A stretch of DNA of 64,000 nt, taken from NCBI RefSeq assembly GCF_900187385.1, contig NZ_FYEY01000001.1:1364001-1428000 (forward strand). Direction: 5' to 3'. Of the stretch, positions 9,704-18,211 are shown in pieces. Source of the stretch: Streptomyces sp. 2114.4. Lineage in GTDB: Bacteria; Actinomycetota; Actinomycetes; Streptomycetales; Streptomycetaceae. The first letter of the stretch is position 1. Every line of letters begins with the position of its first letter. The position numbers and the translations under genes were made by a program. Below the pieces are notes generated by a model that did no database searches, had not been told where the DNA came from, and saw nothing but the letters and a program-made list of their open reading frames with translations.

Positions 9704-9916
9704 TAGGGAATTCCGTCACTGTCGAGTGCTCGGCGGCTCGCCCGCCGGGCACGGGGCATTCTTGCGAGTGCGGCAGAGGGGAACAGGGAGCGGCGGCGGG
9801 CGCGGGGCCCGGCTCCGGGTTCCGGTGACGCGGGGCGGCCGGGGGCGTCGGGAGGAGGCCGACGTACGGCTCATGACAGGGTCTCGCTTCGGGGCGCGAG
9901 GCTCAGGCGGGGGCCC

Positions 9917-10003
9917 TCAGCGGTCACACATTCGACACATGCAACGAGCACCGGGCGTCAGGTACGCCTCGGTCGCAGGGGTGCGGTTGCTCGTCGTGGT
10001 CAT
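9917..10003 (-). CDS. Leaderless Cys/Met-rich leader peptide for metNIQ
   Basis: A 28-codon frame opens at ATG 10003 with M-T-T-T-S-N-R-T and ends in CMCRMCDR before the stop. A promoter-like TTTACT lies seven bases upstream of the ATG and there is no Shine-Dalgarno sequence, so the message is probably leaderless, with transcription starting at the ATG. Three Cys and two Met codons packed into the last eight codons, just upstream of a methionine transporter, suggest translation-coupled control (attenuation) by Cys/Met-tRNA supply. Streptomyces genomes carry annotated 'putative leader peptides' of this size near sulfur genes. The ORF is visible; the regulatory role is inference. Confidence 0.6.
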   Translation of the reverse strand: MTTTSNRTPATEAYLTPGARCMCRMCDR

Positions 10004-10010
10004 GGCGGCA

Positions 10011-10041
10011 AGTAAACCAGACAGCGGGACGGCCCCATCAA
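10011..10041 (-). promoter_or_regulatory. Promoter of the metNIQ leader transcript
   Basis: On the minus strand, TTGATG (10041-10036) and TTTACT (10016-10011) are separated by 19 bases, a slightly long SigA-type spacing. The -10 box ends seven bases before the leader-peptide ATG, which predicts a leaderless mRNA. Confidence 0.45.
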
Positions 10042-10312
10042 GCCAGTCCGGATGGCGGACATGCCTGACCATTCCGTGGACAGCGCCGCCCGGCGCGCGA
10101 GTACCCTCCACCGGTCCGCCCGTGGCCTGCGCGGATGCCGCCGGAAGCAGGGTGACGACGGCGCCCCGGTGCAGTACTTCCGCCCGGTGGGCTGTGGCCA
10201 ACGCCACGGTCACCCTCCCGACGGTCATCGTCCCGGTGGTTTCCGCCGCCGGGCGGCGGGCCACGGCGGGGCCGGAGACGGCCACCCGTCCGCCGCCGAT
10301 TAGCATCGCCCC

Positions 10313-10363
10313 ATGCCCCACAACCCCACGGCGCGCAGCCACGTGGCCCGGAGGTCCCGGTGA
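10313..10363 (+). CDS. 16-codon leaderless upstream ORF
   Basis: ATG 10313 follows TAGCAT (10301-10306) by six bases, the spacing of a leaderless start. The 16-codon frame M-P-H-N-P-T-A-R... ends in TGA at 10361-10363. That stop overlaps the GTG start of the next gene as GTGA. The layout suggests that translation of this short frame feeds or couples to the downstream membrane-protein gene. No homology is claimed. Confidence 0.35.
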   Translation: MPHNPTARSHVARRSR

Positions 10364-10728
10364 TCGACGCGCTGACGATCGCGGTCGCGGTGACCGCTCT
10401 CGCCCTCGCCGCCTGGTGCGGCTTCGCCGCCTTCCGCGACCAGCCGACCAAGGACTGGCACTTCATCGGCATGGCCCTGGTGTCGGTTCTCGGCCTGGTC
10501 CAACTGGTCGTCGCCGGCGTGCAGCTGGCGGGCGGAGCGGCGCCGGACAAGGGCACCGCGCTCTTTGTCTCGTATCTGCTCGGGGCGGCCGCCTGTGTCC
10601 CGGCGACCGGGTTCATGTCGCTCTCGGAGCGCACCCGCTGGGGTTCGGCCACCGTCGCGGCGGGCGCCGTGGTGCTGGCGGTTCTGGAAGTGCGGCTGTT
10701 CGACATCTGGGGAGGCGGCAGTGCCTGA
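10360..10728 (+). CDS. Small integral membrane protein, unknown function
   Basis: 122 residues and about four hydrophobic segments (from residue 4, AVAVTALALAAWCGFAAF; then FIGMALVSVLGLVQLVVAG; then ALFVSYLLGAAACVPATGFM; then VAAGAVVLAVLEVRL). The GTG at 10360 has GGAGG six bases upstream. I do not recognise a family beyond a conserved actinobacterial membrane protein. Its stop overlaps the next start by eight bases, so the two products are probably made together and may form a complex. Confidence 0.75.
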   Translation: MIDALTIAVAVTALALAAWCGFAAFRDQPTKDWHFIGMALVSVLGLVQLVVAGVQLAGGAAPDKGTALFVSYLLGAAACVPATGFMSLSERTRWGSATVAAGAVVLAVLEVRLFDIWGGGSA

Positions 10729-11179
10729 GACCACGGCAACCACGGCGGCGGACGGCACCACGGCCACCGCCCCGGCGAGGCGTTCCCTGGGCACCGGTCC
10801 CGGACGCCTGCTGGTCACGCTCTACGGCATCTTCACCGTCGCGGCCGCCTCCCGCTCGCTCTACCAGCTGATCGCCCAGTTCGACCGGGCTCCGCTGGCC
10901 TACAGCCTCTCGGCGCTCTCCGCGGTCGTCTACGGGTTCATCACCTTCTCGCTGGTGCGCGGCGGTGAGGGCGCCCGCCGGGCCGCGATCGCCTGCTGTG
11001 CGCTGGAACTGCTCGGGGTGCTCGGCATCGGCACCTGGACGCTGCTCGACCGGTCCGCCTTCCCCGACGCCACGGTCTGGTCGGACTACGGCATGGGCTA
11101 CCTCTTCATCCCGGTCATCCTGCCCGTCACGGGGCTGCTGTGGCTGCGCCGGGCCCGTACGGAGCAGCCTGCCGCCTGA
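10721..11179 (+). CDS. Integral membrane protein, partner of the upstream gene
   Basis: 152 residues from GTG 10721, which has GGAGG about seven bases upstream and overlaps the end of the preceding gene. After a polar 28-residue N-terminus rich in Thr and Ala come about four hydrophobic segments (LLVTLYGIFTVAAASRSLYQL, SLSALSAVVYGFITFSL, AAIACCALELLGVLGIGTW, YLFIPVILPVTGLLWL). The ASRSLYQ motif and length match a conserved but uncharacterised actinobacterial family. A strong terminator follows. Confidence 0.75.
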   Translation: MPETTATTAADGTTATAPARRSLGTGPGRLLVTLYGIFTVAAASRSLYQLIAQFDRAPLAYSLSALSAVVYGFITFSLVRGGEGARRAAIACCALELLGVLGIGTWTLLDRSAFPDATVWSDYGMGYLFIPVILPVTGLLWLRRARTEQPAA

Positions 11180-11213
11180 GGGGCGTCTTCGCCCAAGGGC
11201 CGTCTTCCCGGAA

Positions 11214-11263
11214 GGGGGGTGCGGGTCCCGGCCGCGCGGCCGGGACCCGCACCCCCCTTTTTT
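11214..11263 (+). terminator. Perfect-palindrome rho-independent terminator
   Basis: A 44-base perfect palindrome (arms of 22 bp, starting GGGGGGTGCGGGTCCC) is followed by TTTTTT at 11258-11263. It ends the two membrane-protein genes and may also stop the convergent acetyltransferase transcript, although the U tract lies only on the plus side. Confidence 0.9.
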
Positions 11264-11293
11264 CTCATGCGGGTTTTCTCCCGCCGGACGGCT

Positions 11294-11836
11294 TCACGCC
11301 TGGGCGGCGAACTCGCCCTGGCTCGGTTCGGCGGGCGTTGCCACGGCGGCGGCCTCCGTCCGGAGCTCCTTCTCCAGCGTCACCACGCTCAGCCGGGGAG
11401 TGCGCTGCTCGGTGCCCACGGGCACATAGCCGCGGCTGCGGTAGAGCCGCAGATTGCCCTCGCTGCGGTGGCCGGTGAACAGGCGGTAGCGGGTGGCCGA
11501 CCGCTCGGCCGCCAGCCGCTGCTCGATGGCGTCGAGCAGCCGTCCGCCCAGGCCGTGGCGCTGCATCCGCGGGTGCACGATGAGCTTGGCTATCCGCGCG
11601 GTGCCGTCCTCGTCGACCGTGCCGCGCACGGACCCGACCACCTCCTCGCCGAGCCTGGCCACCATGACGCAGCCCTCGCCCAGTTCGGCGCGCAGCGCCT
11701 GCAGCGTCTGGGTGAGCGGTTCGATGCCGTAGTCGTCGTACAGCGCGGCTTCCTGCTGGTAGCAGAGGTACTGGAGTTTGAGGATCTGCTCGGCGTCCTG
11801 GTCGGTCGCCGCAGAGATGGTCACGCTCGTGCCCAT
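11294..11836 (-). CDS. GNAT N-acetyltransferase
   Basis: 180 residues. The fold is clear from IAKLIVHPRMQRHGLGGRLLDAIEQRL (strand 4 and the acetyl-CoA loop, R-x-x-G-x-G) and RLFTGHRSEGNLRLYRSRGYV, the typical C-terminal segment. The substrate is not readable. GGGGAGG precedes ATG 11836. It is convergent with the membrane-protein pair, sharing the palindromic terminator region. Confidence 0.87.
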   Translation of the reverse strand: MGTSVTISAATDQDAEQILKLQYLCYQQEAALYDDYGIEPLTQTLQALRAELGEGCVMVARLGEEVVGSVRGTVDEDGTARIAKLIVHPRMQRHGLGGRLLDAIEQRLAAERSATRYRLFTGHRSEGNLRLYRSRGYVPVGTEQRTPRLSVVTLEKELRTEAAAVATPAEPSQGEFAAQA

Positions 11837-11851
11837 GCGCGTATGCCTCCC

Positions 11852-12073
11852 CTATTCGGTTCGTTGGTCCGGGCGCTCGAGGGTGAGAGGGGTGCGCCCG
11901 GAACGATGTGCCCTGACGGACGGCGCCGTGGGGTACCCGTCGCCGCCATGGCGTGACTGACACTGCTCCTTCCGGGTTCCCCGGTATGTGGCAGCGGCAA
12001 TCTCCGCCGCGAGCATTCTGCGCAGGCAATTGGGGCAGACGGAACGGACCGGCACCGGGCTCTCCTGTGACAT
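11852..12073 (-). CDS. Possible 73-residue protein with one CxxC pair
   Basis: ATG 12073 opens a frame beginning M-S-Q-E-S-P-V-P-V-R-S-V-C-P-N-C-L-R-R-M. The CPNC pair could be half of a zinc knuckle; one further Cys follows, and the C-terminal half is Arg/Pro-rich and looks non-coding. The ribosome-binding site is weak. It fills the 376-base gap between the phosphodiesterase and the acetyltransferase. I do not recognise it and it may be spurious. Confidence 0.25.
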   Translation of the reverse strand: MSQESPVPVRSVCPNCLRRMLAAEIAAATYRGTRKEQCQSRHGGDGYPTAPSVRAHRSGRTPLTLERPDQRTE

Positions 12074-12212
12074 TCCCAACTCAGATGAGAGTGCGGGGAA
12101 GTCGGAGGAGGGCGCAGGGGAGGTGGTGCCGGTCCGGTCTCCGTCACGGCGGCGGTTCGCCGCGAAAGGCCCGCGAAGGTGACATGAAGAGGCCGCGGAG
12201 GGCCCCACGGGG

Positions 12213-13349
12213 TCAGCGCTTGCGGAACTCCGCGGCCGCCAGCAGCGCGGTGTCGGGGTTGTCGGAGAACAGGCCGTCGATACCGGTACCCAGGAGCGCC
12301 TTGAAGAAGCGGAGGGAGTCGCCGTAGGCGTTCGGGTCGGTGCCGCGGCGCATGTCGGTCGGCAGGAAGGTGTTCTCGTTGCGGACCGTGTAGGGGTGCA
12401 GCACCAGCCCGGCGGCGTGGGCGTCCTTGACCACGGAGCTGGGCTCGCCGAGCTTGCCGTCGGCGTCCCGCGGGATGATCACGGTCAGGTCCGGGCCGAT
12501 GCCCTGGGCGAACCCGGCGAGCCACTTCAGGCCCTCGGGCTTGACCAGGTCGGCCACGGTGCGCGGATCACCGGACGCCGTGAAGTCCCAGGGGCGGTCC
12601 TTGAGCGTGCCCAGCAGGACGACCTTGGGGCAGTCGACCAGCTTGTCCAGGCGCTGGATGCTGCTCGGCTCGAAGGACTGCAGGAAGTTCGGGGAGTTCT
12701 TCCGGTGCCGGCCGTGCGCCCGCAGCGCCTTGGCCAGCCGCTCCTCCAGGCCGAGGCCGAGCTTGCGGAAGTAGGTGGGGTGCTTGGTCTCGATGTGCAG
12801 CCAGACACGGCGGCCCCGCTTGCGGCCCTCGCGCTCGGCCCACTGCAGGACCTCCTCGAAGGTCGGCACCTCCCACACCCCGTCGTAGAGGGTGTTGTGC
12901 TGGCGGGTGCCCGGTATGCGCTCCTTGGCGCGCAGGGTCTTGAGCTCCGCGAGCGTGAAGTCCTCGGTGAACCAGCCGGTCAGCTTGGCGCCGTCGACGG
13001 TCTTGGTGGTCTTGCGGTCCGCGAACTCGGGGTGCGCGGAGACATCGGTGGTGGCGGTGATGTCGTTCTCGTGACGGCAGACCAGATGCCCGTCCTTGGT
13101 GGGGACGAGGTCCTGCTCGATGACGTCCGCGCCCATGTCGAGGGCGAGTTGGTAGGAGCCGAAGGTGTGCTCGGGGCGGTAGCCGCTGGCGCCGCGGTGG
13201 CCGACGATCAGCGGCACCGGCAGCTCCTGGGGCGCGCCCTCGCGAGCACGGGCGCTCGCCTGGCCGGCTGTGCCGAATACCGCCGCTCCCGCGCCGAGGG
13301 CCGCGGCCCCCAGCACCGTCCGTCGTCCCGGCTGCTGCCACTTGTGCAT
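12213..13349 (-). CDS. glpQ: Secreted glycerophosphodiester phosphodiesterase
   Basis: 378 residues from ATG 13349 (AAGGAG ten bases upstream). The N-terminus is a Tat signal (GRRTVLGAAALGAGAAVFG), so it is probably exported folded. The catalytic GDPD core follows: VGHRGASGYRPEHT (catalytic His and Glu), MGADVIEQDLVPTKDGHLVCRHE (metal ligands) and HIETKHPTYF. The C-terminal FSDNPDTALLA closes the TIM barrel. It would hydrolyse glycerophosphodiesters to glycerol-3-phosphate and an alcohol for phosphate or carbon scavenging. The name glpQ is by function. Confidence 0.9.
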   Translation of the reverse strand: MHKWQQPGRRTVLGAAALGAGAAVFGTAGQASARAREGAPQELPVPLIVGHRGASGYRPEHTFGSYQLALDMGADVIEQDLVPTKDGHLVCRHENDITATTDVSAHPEFADRKTTKTVDGAKLTGWFTEDFTLAELKTLRAKERIPGTRQHNTLYDGVWEVPTFEEVLQWAEREGRKRGRRVWLHIETKHPTYFRKLGLGLEERLAKALRAHGRHRKNSPNFLQSFEPSSIQRLDKLVDCPKVVLLGTLKDRPWDFTASGDPRTVADLVKPEGLKWLAGFAQGIGPDLTVIIPRDADGKLGEPSSVVKDAHAAGLVLHPYTVRNENTFLPTDMRRGTDPNAYGDSLRFFKALLGTGIDGLFSDNPDTALLAAAEFRKR

Positions 13350-13656
13350 GCCCACGCTCCTTGTCCGAGGTGTTTTCGTCTGTTCCAGGTGCTTCCGGGT
13401 GTTTTCCGGCGTGCGGTGAGGCGTGTTGCACACCGGCCCACGGAACCGGGCCGATCGTAAGCACGGACGGGTCACGCCGGGGAGACGCCCACCAACACAG
13501 GGGGGAACATGGAGGTAACACACGTCAACCGTGGGTCAACTGTGCGTATCGACCTCGTGAACCCGATGTGCGAGCCGGAGTGACCCGCGAGTATTGTCCT
13601 GGGCTGCAGAGATCTGCGCCCGCTTGACGTTGACCAGTCGCGACCCGGAGGGCCCG

Positions 13657-14325
13657 TTGTCCCGCATTGTGCTGAAGGCGATTCTCGGATTCGTCATGCG
13701 TGTCCTGTACCGCCCGAAGGTCGAGGGCATGGAGCGCATTCCGGCGACCGGACCGGTGATCCTGGCCGGCAATCACGTCACCTTCATCGACTCGCTGTTT
13801 CTGAGCCTGGTGGTCAAGCGCCCGGTGTACTTCATCGGCAAGGACGAGTACGTCACCGGCAAGGGCGTCAAGGGCCGGCTGATGGCCTGGTTCTTCACCA
13901 GCGCCGGCATGATCCCGGTGGACCGCGACGGCGGGCACGGCGGGGTCGCGGCGCTGATGACCGGCCGCCGGGTGCTGGAGGAGGGCAGCGTCTTCGGCAT
14001 CTACCCCGAAGGCACCCGCTCCCCCGACGGCCGTCTCTACCGCGGCCGTACGGGTATCGCCCGACTCACCCTGATGACCGGCGCGCCCGTCGTCCCGTTC
14101 GCGATGATCGGCACGGACAAGGTGCAGCCCGGCGGCAAGGGCCGCCCGCACCTCGCTCCGGTGACGGTGCGCTTCGGCGAGCCGCTGGACTTCTCCCGCT
14201 ATGACGGCATGGACCGTGACCGCTATGTGCTGCGGGCGGTCACCGACGAGGTGATGAGCGACGTGATGGAGCTGTCCGGCCAGGAGTACGTCGACATCTA
14301 CGCCACCAAGGCCAGGGCCGCCTGA
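13657..14325 (+). CDS. plsC: 1-acyl-sn-glycerol-3-phosphate acyltransferase (PlsC family)
   Basis: 222 residues. Acyltransferase motifs are complete: NHVTFIDSLF (the NHx4D block), FTSAGMIPVDRDG, FGIYPEGTRSPDG and ARLTLMTGAPVVPFAMIG. It acylates lysophosphatidate, or a similar lysolipid, at the membrane during phospholipid synthesis. The start is a TTG at 13657 with GGAGGG four bases before it; GTG 13671 is an alternative. It is divergent from the phosphodiesterase gene, another lipid-related enzyme. Confidence 0.9.
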   Translation: MSRIVLKAILGFVMRVLYRPKVEGMERIPATGPVILAGNHVTFIDSLFLSLVVKRPVYFIGKDEYVTGKGVKGRLMAWFFTSAGMIPVDRDGGHGGVAALMTGRRVLEEGSVFGIYPEGTRSPDGRLYRGRTGIARLTLMTGAPVVPFAMIGTDKVQPGGKGRPHLAPVTVRFGEPLDFSRYDGMDRDRYVLRAVTDEVMSDVMELSGQEYVDIYATKARAA

Positions 14326-14347
14326 CCCGTCCTCGACCCGTTACGCC

Positions 14348-14376
14348 GGGCCCCGTCCGATTCCTGGACGGGGCCC
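14348..14376 (+). terminator. Hairpin after plsC
   Basis: An 11-bp perfect stem GGGCCCCGTCC with a 7-base loop follows the plsC stop by 22 bases. No U tract. It lies between convergent genes and may act in both directions. Confidence 0.7.
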
Positions 14377-14430
14377 GTGGTGCGTGTGGTGCCTCCGCTC
14401 CGGGGCAGCGGGCACCCGGCCCGCCCCGGG

Positions 14431-16401
14431 TCAGCAGGGCACCCGGAAGCCGCCGGGGGCTCGCTGGCCCTCGGCTCCGCCGGTCAGTGCCGTGCGCAGC
14501 GCCGCCTCGGGCCTCGGTACCACGCTGCCGTCGGCCTGCAGGAGTTGCTGGCGCTGGGTGATGGTGCCGGTGCGGGCGCCGGGCACCTCCGCGTTCTTGA
14601 CCCGCACCCGGTTCAGCGGTGCGGGCGTGAGCTGCTTCTTGGTACGGACGAAGGAGATGAAGCTCTCGTAGTCGCGGGTGTGGCGGACCGGTGCGGTGAA
14701 GCCGGTGAAAGCGCTGAAGCCGTCCTGGTTGATGAGGGTGTACGAGGGGGCGGCGAGGCGGTAGCGGCGGCCGGTGTCGAGTGCGGTGCCGTTGATGAAG
14801 ACGTCGGCGGGGTCGATCCGCCGGCCGACCGGCCCCGCGGCGTCGAAGGTGTAGCGGACGTTCCCGGAGACCGCGAGCGGTGAGAAGCCGAGGCCGCCGC
14901 CGGCGGTCGGCGCCCACTGCTCCTCCAGCGCGTCATGGATCTGCCGGCCGGTGACGGTGACGGTCAGGATCGGGTCGCCGAAGCCCACGGAGTTCCAGGC
15001 CTGCGCAAAGGTGAGGGCGCCGTCGGTCTCCTGGTCGCGGATCAGATCGCCGGCGATCACCGCCTGGCCGACGCGCGGGGCGACCGCGATCACGGCGAGG
15101 TCGGCGGGGGTGTTGGGGTGGTCGGCGGGGTCGTCCATCGGGCCGTGCGGCTGACGGCCCGCCCACAGCGCCCAGTCGGCGACGAGGTTGCCCATGGTGG
15201 ACTCCCCCAGCGCGTTGCGGCGGCGGGTGAAGGAGGCGGTCTGGGTGCCGATCTTGGTGCGGGCGCGGCGGGAGGCGTAGTCCGCCCAATAGCCGGCGAT
15301 CGAGCGCAGCTCGGGGTCCGGCGTCACATCGCGGGTGTTGGGGTGGTTGGTGGAGGTGGTCAGCTCCCGGATGACCGCTCCGGTGTCCGGGTCGAGGCGG
15401 AGGTTGATCTCGTTGATGATCTGCCCGTAGCAGCCGGCCTCGACGAAGGGGCGGGGGTCGCCGTTGGGGTCGGGCAGCATCATGGTGAAGGCGCAGTGCC
15501 AGTGGCCGGTGACGATGGCATCGATGTCGGGCGAGACGCGCAGCGCCAGTTCGTAGGCGGGTCCCGAGGGGTTCTTGCCGCTGGAGAAGTCGCTGCCGGC
15601 CACCGCGCCGTCGTGCATGCTGAGCACGATCGCATGGACGCCGCGTTTCTTGAGCTCCGCGGCACAGCGGTTGGCGGTCTCCAGTTCGTCCAGGGTGCGC
15701 AGTCCCGGCTGGTAGGAGCCGGGGAACGACTCGGTGCCGATGGCGGTCAGATGGATGAAGCCGATCGCCAGCCGGCGGCCCCGGCCGGCGTCCACGTACT
15801 CGATGTTGTAGGGCGCCAGTACGGTTTCGCCGGTCGCGTTCCAGACCATGTTGGCGCTGTAGTAGGGGAACTGCGCGCCCTCGAAGCGGCGCCCGGTGGA
15901 GTCCTTGAAGTCGTCGTCCCGTCCGACGACCGGGAAGTCGTCGCCGTCACCCATGTGCGAGGTCAGGAAGGCCGCCGACTTGTCGAACTCGTGGTTGCCG
16001 GCCGAGGCGAAGTCGAGGCCCATGGCGTTGAGCGCCTCGATGGTGGGCTCGTCGGCGAAGGAGGAGGCGTCGAACTCCCAGCCGGAGAAGAGGTCGCCGG
16101 GGGCGAAGAAGAGCGAGTTGTCGCGGCCGTCTCTCAGCCGCTCCAGGTGGGCGGCCATATAGGCCACGCCACCCACCGTGTACGTCTTTCCGCCGGCACC
16201 GGTGATGAGGGAGTTGGCGCCCGGGGCGCCCTGCAGATAGCCGTGCAGGTCGGTGATGTTGAGGAGCTGGACGTCGACGTATTCGTCAGCGCTGGCCGCG
16301 TCGCGGGCGTGGTCGGTGGCGTAGGCGTTGCTGCCGATGGCGCTCGCGGTGGCCAGGGCCCCCGCGGCGGTGATGAAGGAGCGTCGTCCGATGTCGCGCA
16401 C
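14431..16401 (-). CDS. Tat-exported 5'-nucleotidase / cyclic phosphodiesterase
   Basis: 656 residues from GTG 16401 (AGGAG eight bases upstream); the further ATG at 16452 lacks such a site. A Tat signal starts at residue 1 (VRDIGRRSFITAAGALATASAIG). The N-terminal calcineurin-like metallophosphoesterase has NITDLHGYLQG, FAPGDLFSGWEFD, GNHEFDKSA and TGHWHCAF. The C-terminal 5'-nucleotidase domain has ESTMGNLVADWAL and YTLINQDGFSAFTGF. It would release nucleosides and phosphate from extracellular nucleotides. The first metal motif reads TDLHG rather than the usual D-x-H at the same position, which still supplies Asp and His. Confidence 0.9.
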   Translation of the reverse strand: MRDIGRRSFITAAGALATASAIGSNAYATDHARDAASADEYVDVQLLNITDLHGYLQGAPGANSLITGAGGKTYTVGGVAYMAAHLERLRDGRDNSLFFAPGDLFSGWEFDASSFADEPTIEALNAMGLDFASAGNHEFDKSAAFLTSHMGDGDDFPVVGRDDDFKDSTGRRFEGAQFPYYSANMVWNATGETVLAPYNIEYVDAGRGRRLAIGFIHLTAIGTESFPGSYQPGLRTLDELETANRCAAELKKRGVHAIVLSMHDGAVAGSDFSSGKNPSGPAYELALRVSPDIDAIVTGHWHCAFTMMLPDPNGDPRPFVEAGCYGQIINEINLRLDPDTGAVIRELTTSTNHPNTRDVTPDPELRSIAGYWADYASRRARTKIGTQTASFTRRRNALGESTMGNLVADWALWAGRQPHGPMDDPADHPNTPADLAVIAVAPRVGQAVIAGDLIRDQETDGALTFAQAWNSVGFGDPILTVTVTGRQIHDALEEQWAPTAGGGLGFSPLAVSGNVRYTFDAAGPVGRRIDPADVFINGTALDTGRRYRLAAPSYTLINQDGFSAFTGFTAPVRHTRDYESFISFVRTKKQLTPAPLNRVRVKNAEVPGARTGTITQRQQLLQADGSVVPRPEAALRTALTGGAEGQRAPGGFRVPC

Positions 16402-16522
16402 TGCGTCACTCTCCTGAACGAGCCGTCCGTAGGGGGACGACGGGAGAGTCAAGCGAGCCGCGCCGGACGGCCGGTCACCAGCACACGTACCGGGCGTGAA
16501 CAGGCGAGGGACAGTCGCCCCC

Positions 16523-16581
16523 AGGGCGTGTCCCGTGGATCATGGCCGGTGCACGGCACCGTGATCCACAGGACACGCCCT
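16523..16581. repeat. Inverted repeat, 20-bp arms
   Basis: Arms 16523-16542 (AGGGCGTGTCCCGTGGATCA) and 16562-16581 match with one mismatch, around a 19-base spacer. It lies between the 5'-nucleotidase start and the MFS 3' end. The spacer has no coding content. It could be a REP/MITE-like mobile palindrome or a strong hairpin terminating the MFS message. The same motif resembles sequences I associate with insertion-sequence targets in Streptomyces, but that is memory, not a search. Confidence 0.7.
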
Positions 16582-16666
16582 GAGGCGCGGTGGGTGCCCG
16601 CCGTCCGGCGGATCGGCCCGGGATGTTCCCCCGGCCTCGCAGGCCTGCGGAGGGCGGGAGACACCC

Positions 16667-18211
16667 CTAGCTGTTGGCCAGCTCCTGGCCGCGGAGCAGG
16701 AACCACGCGGCCACCGCGGCGGACAGCAGGACCGCCGCACCCACCGCGGCCGCGGCGTCCACCCCGGCGACGAAGGAGTGCTGTGCGGCCTTGACCAGTG
16801 CCGCGGCCTGGTCGGCGGGGAGGTGGCGGGCCGCCTCGAAGGCGCCGCCGAGCGATTCGCGGGCGGCGTTAGTGGCCGGCGCCGGGACCCCGGGCGGGGC
16901 GGCGAAGCCCCGGTAGTTGGCGGTCACGATGGACCCCAGCAGCGCGATGCCGAGGGCGGCGCCCAGTTCGTACGCCGTCTCGGAGACCGCGGAGGCGGCT
17001 CCCGCCTCCTCCTTGGGGACGCTGGAGAGGATCACATCGGCGGTGACGGTGAACGAGAAGCCGGCGCCGATGCCGACGACGAAGAGGATCAGGCACAGGG
17101 CGGCGGTGCCGGTGTCGCCGTGCAGGGTGGTGCAGCCGACGAGCGAGAGGCCGACCACGGCGAGGCCGCCGGCCACCACGATCCGTACGGACAGCCGGCG
17201 GGCGACCCAGCCGGCGGCCAGACCGGCGCCCACCGCACCGATCGCGGCCGGGAGTTCGGTGAGCCCGGCATTGAGCGGCGAGCGCAGCTGCACCATCTGG
17301 AGGAACTGGGAGAGGAAGAAGACCAGGCCGGAGAGTCCGAGGATGGTCAGCAGGTCGGCCAGCACCGCCCCGGAGAAGCCGCGGTGGTGAAAGAGCTTCA
17401 TGTTCAGCAGCGGCGAGGCGAGGGTGAGCTGCCGCCGGACGAACACGAGCAGGGCGAGCACGCCGAGGACGGCGGCCAGTGCGATGTCCCAGCGGTAGCC
17501 CTCCACCGCCGCTTCCTTGATGGCGTAGACGACGGCGACGATGCCCACCAGGGCCAGCAGCACGCTGGGGATGTCCCACGGACCGGGATCCGGGTTACGT
17601 GACTCCGGGATGACCCGGGCGCCGACGGCCACCAGCAGCGCCATCACCGGCAGGTTGATCAGGAAGACCGAACCCCACCAGAAGTGCCCCAGCAGAAAGC
17701 CGCCGAGGACCGGCCCCACCGCCATACCGGCCGAGGCCATCGCGCCCCAGATGCCGATGGCCAGGCTGCGTTCTTTGGGGTCGTGGAAGAGGTTGCGGAT
17801 GAGCGCCAGGGTGGCCGGCATCAGCGTGGCGCCGGCCACGCCCTGCAGCGCACGGGCGGCGATCATCATCTCCGGGGTGGCGGCGTACGCGGCGAGCACC
17901 GACATGGCGCCGAAGCCGACCGAGCCGATCAGCAGCAGCTTCTTCCGGCCGATGCGGTCGCCGAGGCTGCCCATGGAGACCAGCAGGCCGGCGATGACGA
18001 AGGAGTAGATGTCGCCGATCCACAGCAGCTGCGTGCCGGACGGCCGGAGGTCTTCGCTGAGGAAGGGGGTGGCGAGGCCGAGGACCGTGGCGTCGACGCC
18101 GACCAGCAGGACGGCGAGGACGAGGACGGCGAGTGCGAGCCAGCGTCCCGGCCGGGGCTGGTCGTCCACATGAGCCGAGCCGGCCGGTTCTGACGCTATG
18201 GTCTCGGTCAT
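16667..18211 (-). CDS. MFS multidrug efflux transporter, DHA2 (14-segment) family
   Basis: 514 residues with about 14 membrane segments. Motif A is seen as MGSLGDRIGRKKLLLIGS after segment 2, and motif C as GPVLGGFLLGHFWWGSVFLIN. LDATxxN-type N-terminal sequence is replaced by LVGVDATVLGLATPFL. It probably exports a toxic or antibiotic molecule using proton motive force. The start codon overlaps the TetR stop (ATGA), so the pump and its regulator are translationally coupled; regulation by the operator upstream of the TetR gene is likely. Confidence 0.9.
   Translation of the reverse strand: MTETIASEPAGSAHVDDQPRPGRWLALAVLVLAVLLVGVDATVLGLATPFLSEDLRPSGTQLLWIGDIYSFVIAGLLVSMGSLGDRIGRKKLLLIGSVGFGAMSVLAAYAATPEMMIAARALQGVAGATLMPATLALIRNLFHDPKERSLAIGIWGAMASAGMAVGPVLGGFLLGHFWWGSVFLINLPVMALLVAVGARVIPESRNPDPGPWDIPSVLLALVGIVAVVYAIKEAAVEGYRWDIALAAVLGVLALLVFVRRQLTLASPLLNMKLFHHRGFSGAVLADLLTILGLSGLVFFLSQFLQMVQLRSPLNAGLTELPAAIGAVGAGLAAGWVARRLSVRIVVAGGLAVVGLSLVGCTTLHGDTGTAALCLILFVVGIGAGFSFTVTADVILSSVPKEEAGAASAVSETAYELGAALGIALLGSIVTANYRGFAAPPGVPAPATNAARESLGGAFEAARHLPADQAAALVKAAQHSFVAGVDAAAAVGAAVLLSAAVAAWFLLRGQELANS

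Noticed and set aside
9704..9916. SAM riboswitch upstream of metN
   Set aside because: The leader contains GC-rich repeats, but I could not line up S-box or SAM-IV core motifs. The leader ORF is a better-supported regulator. A covariance-model search would settle it.
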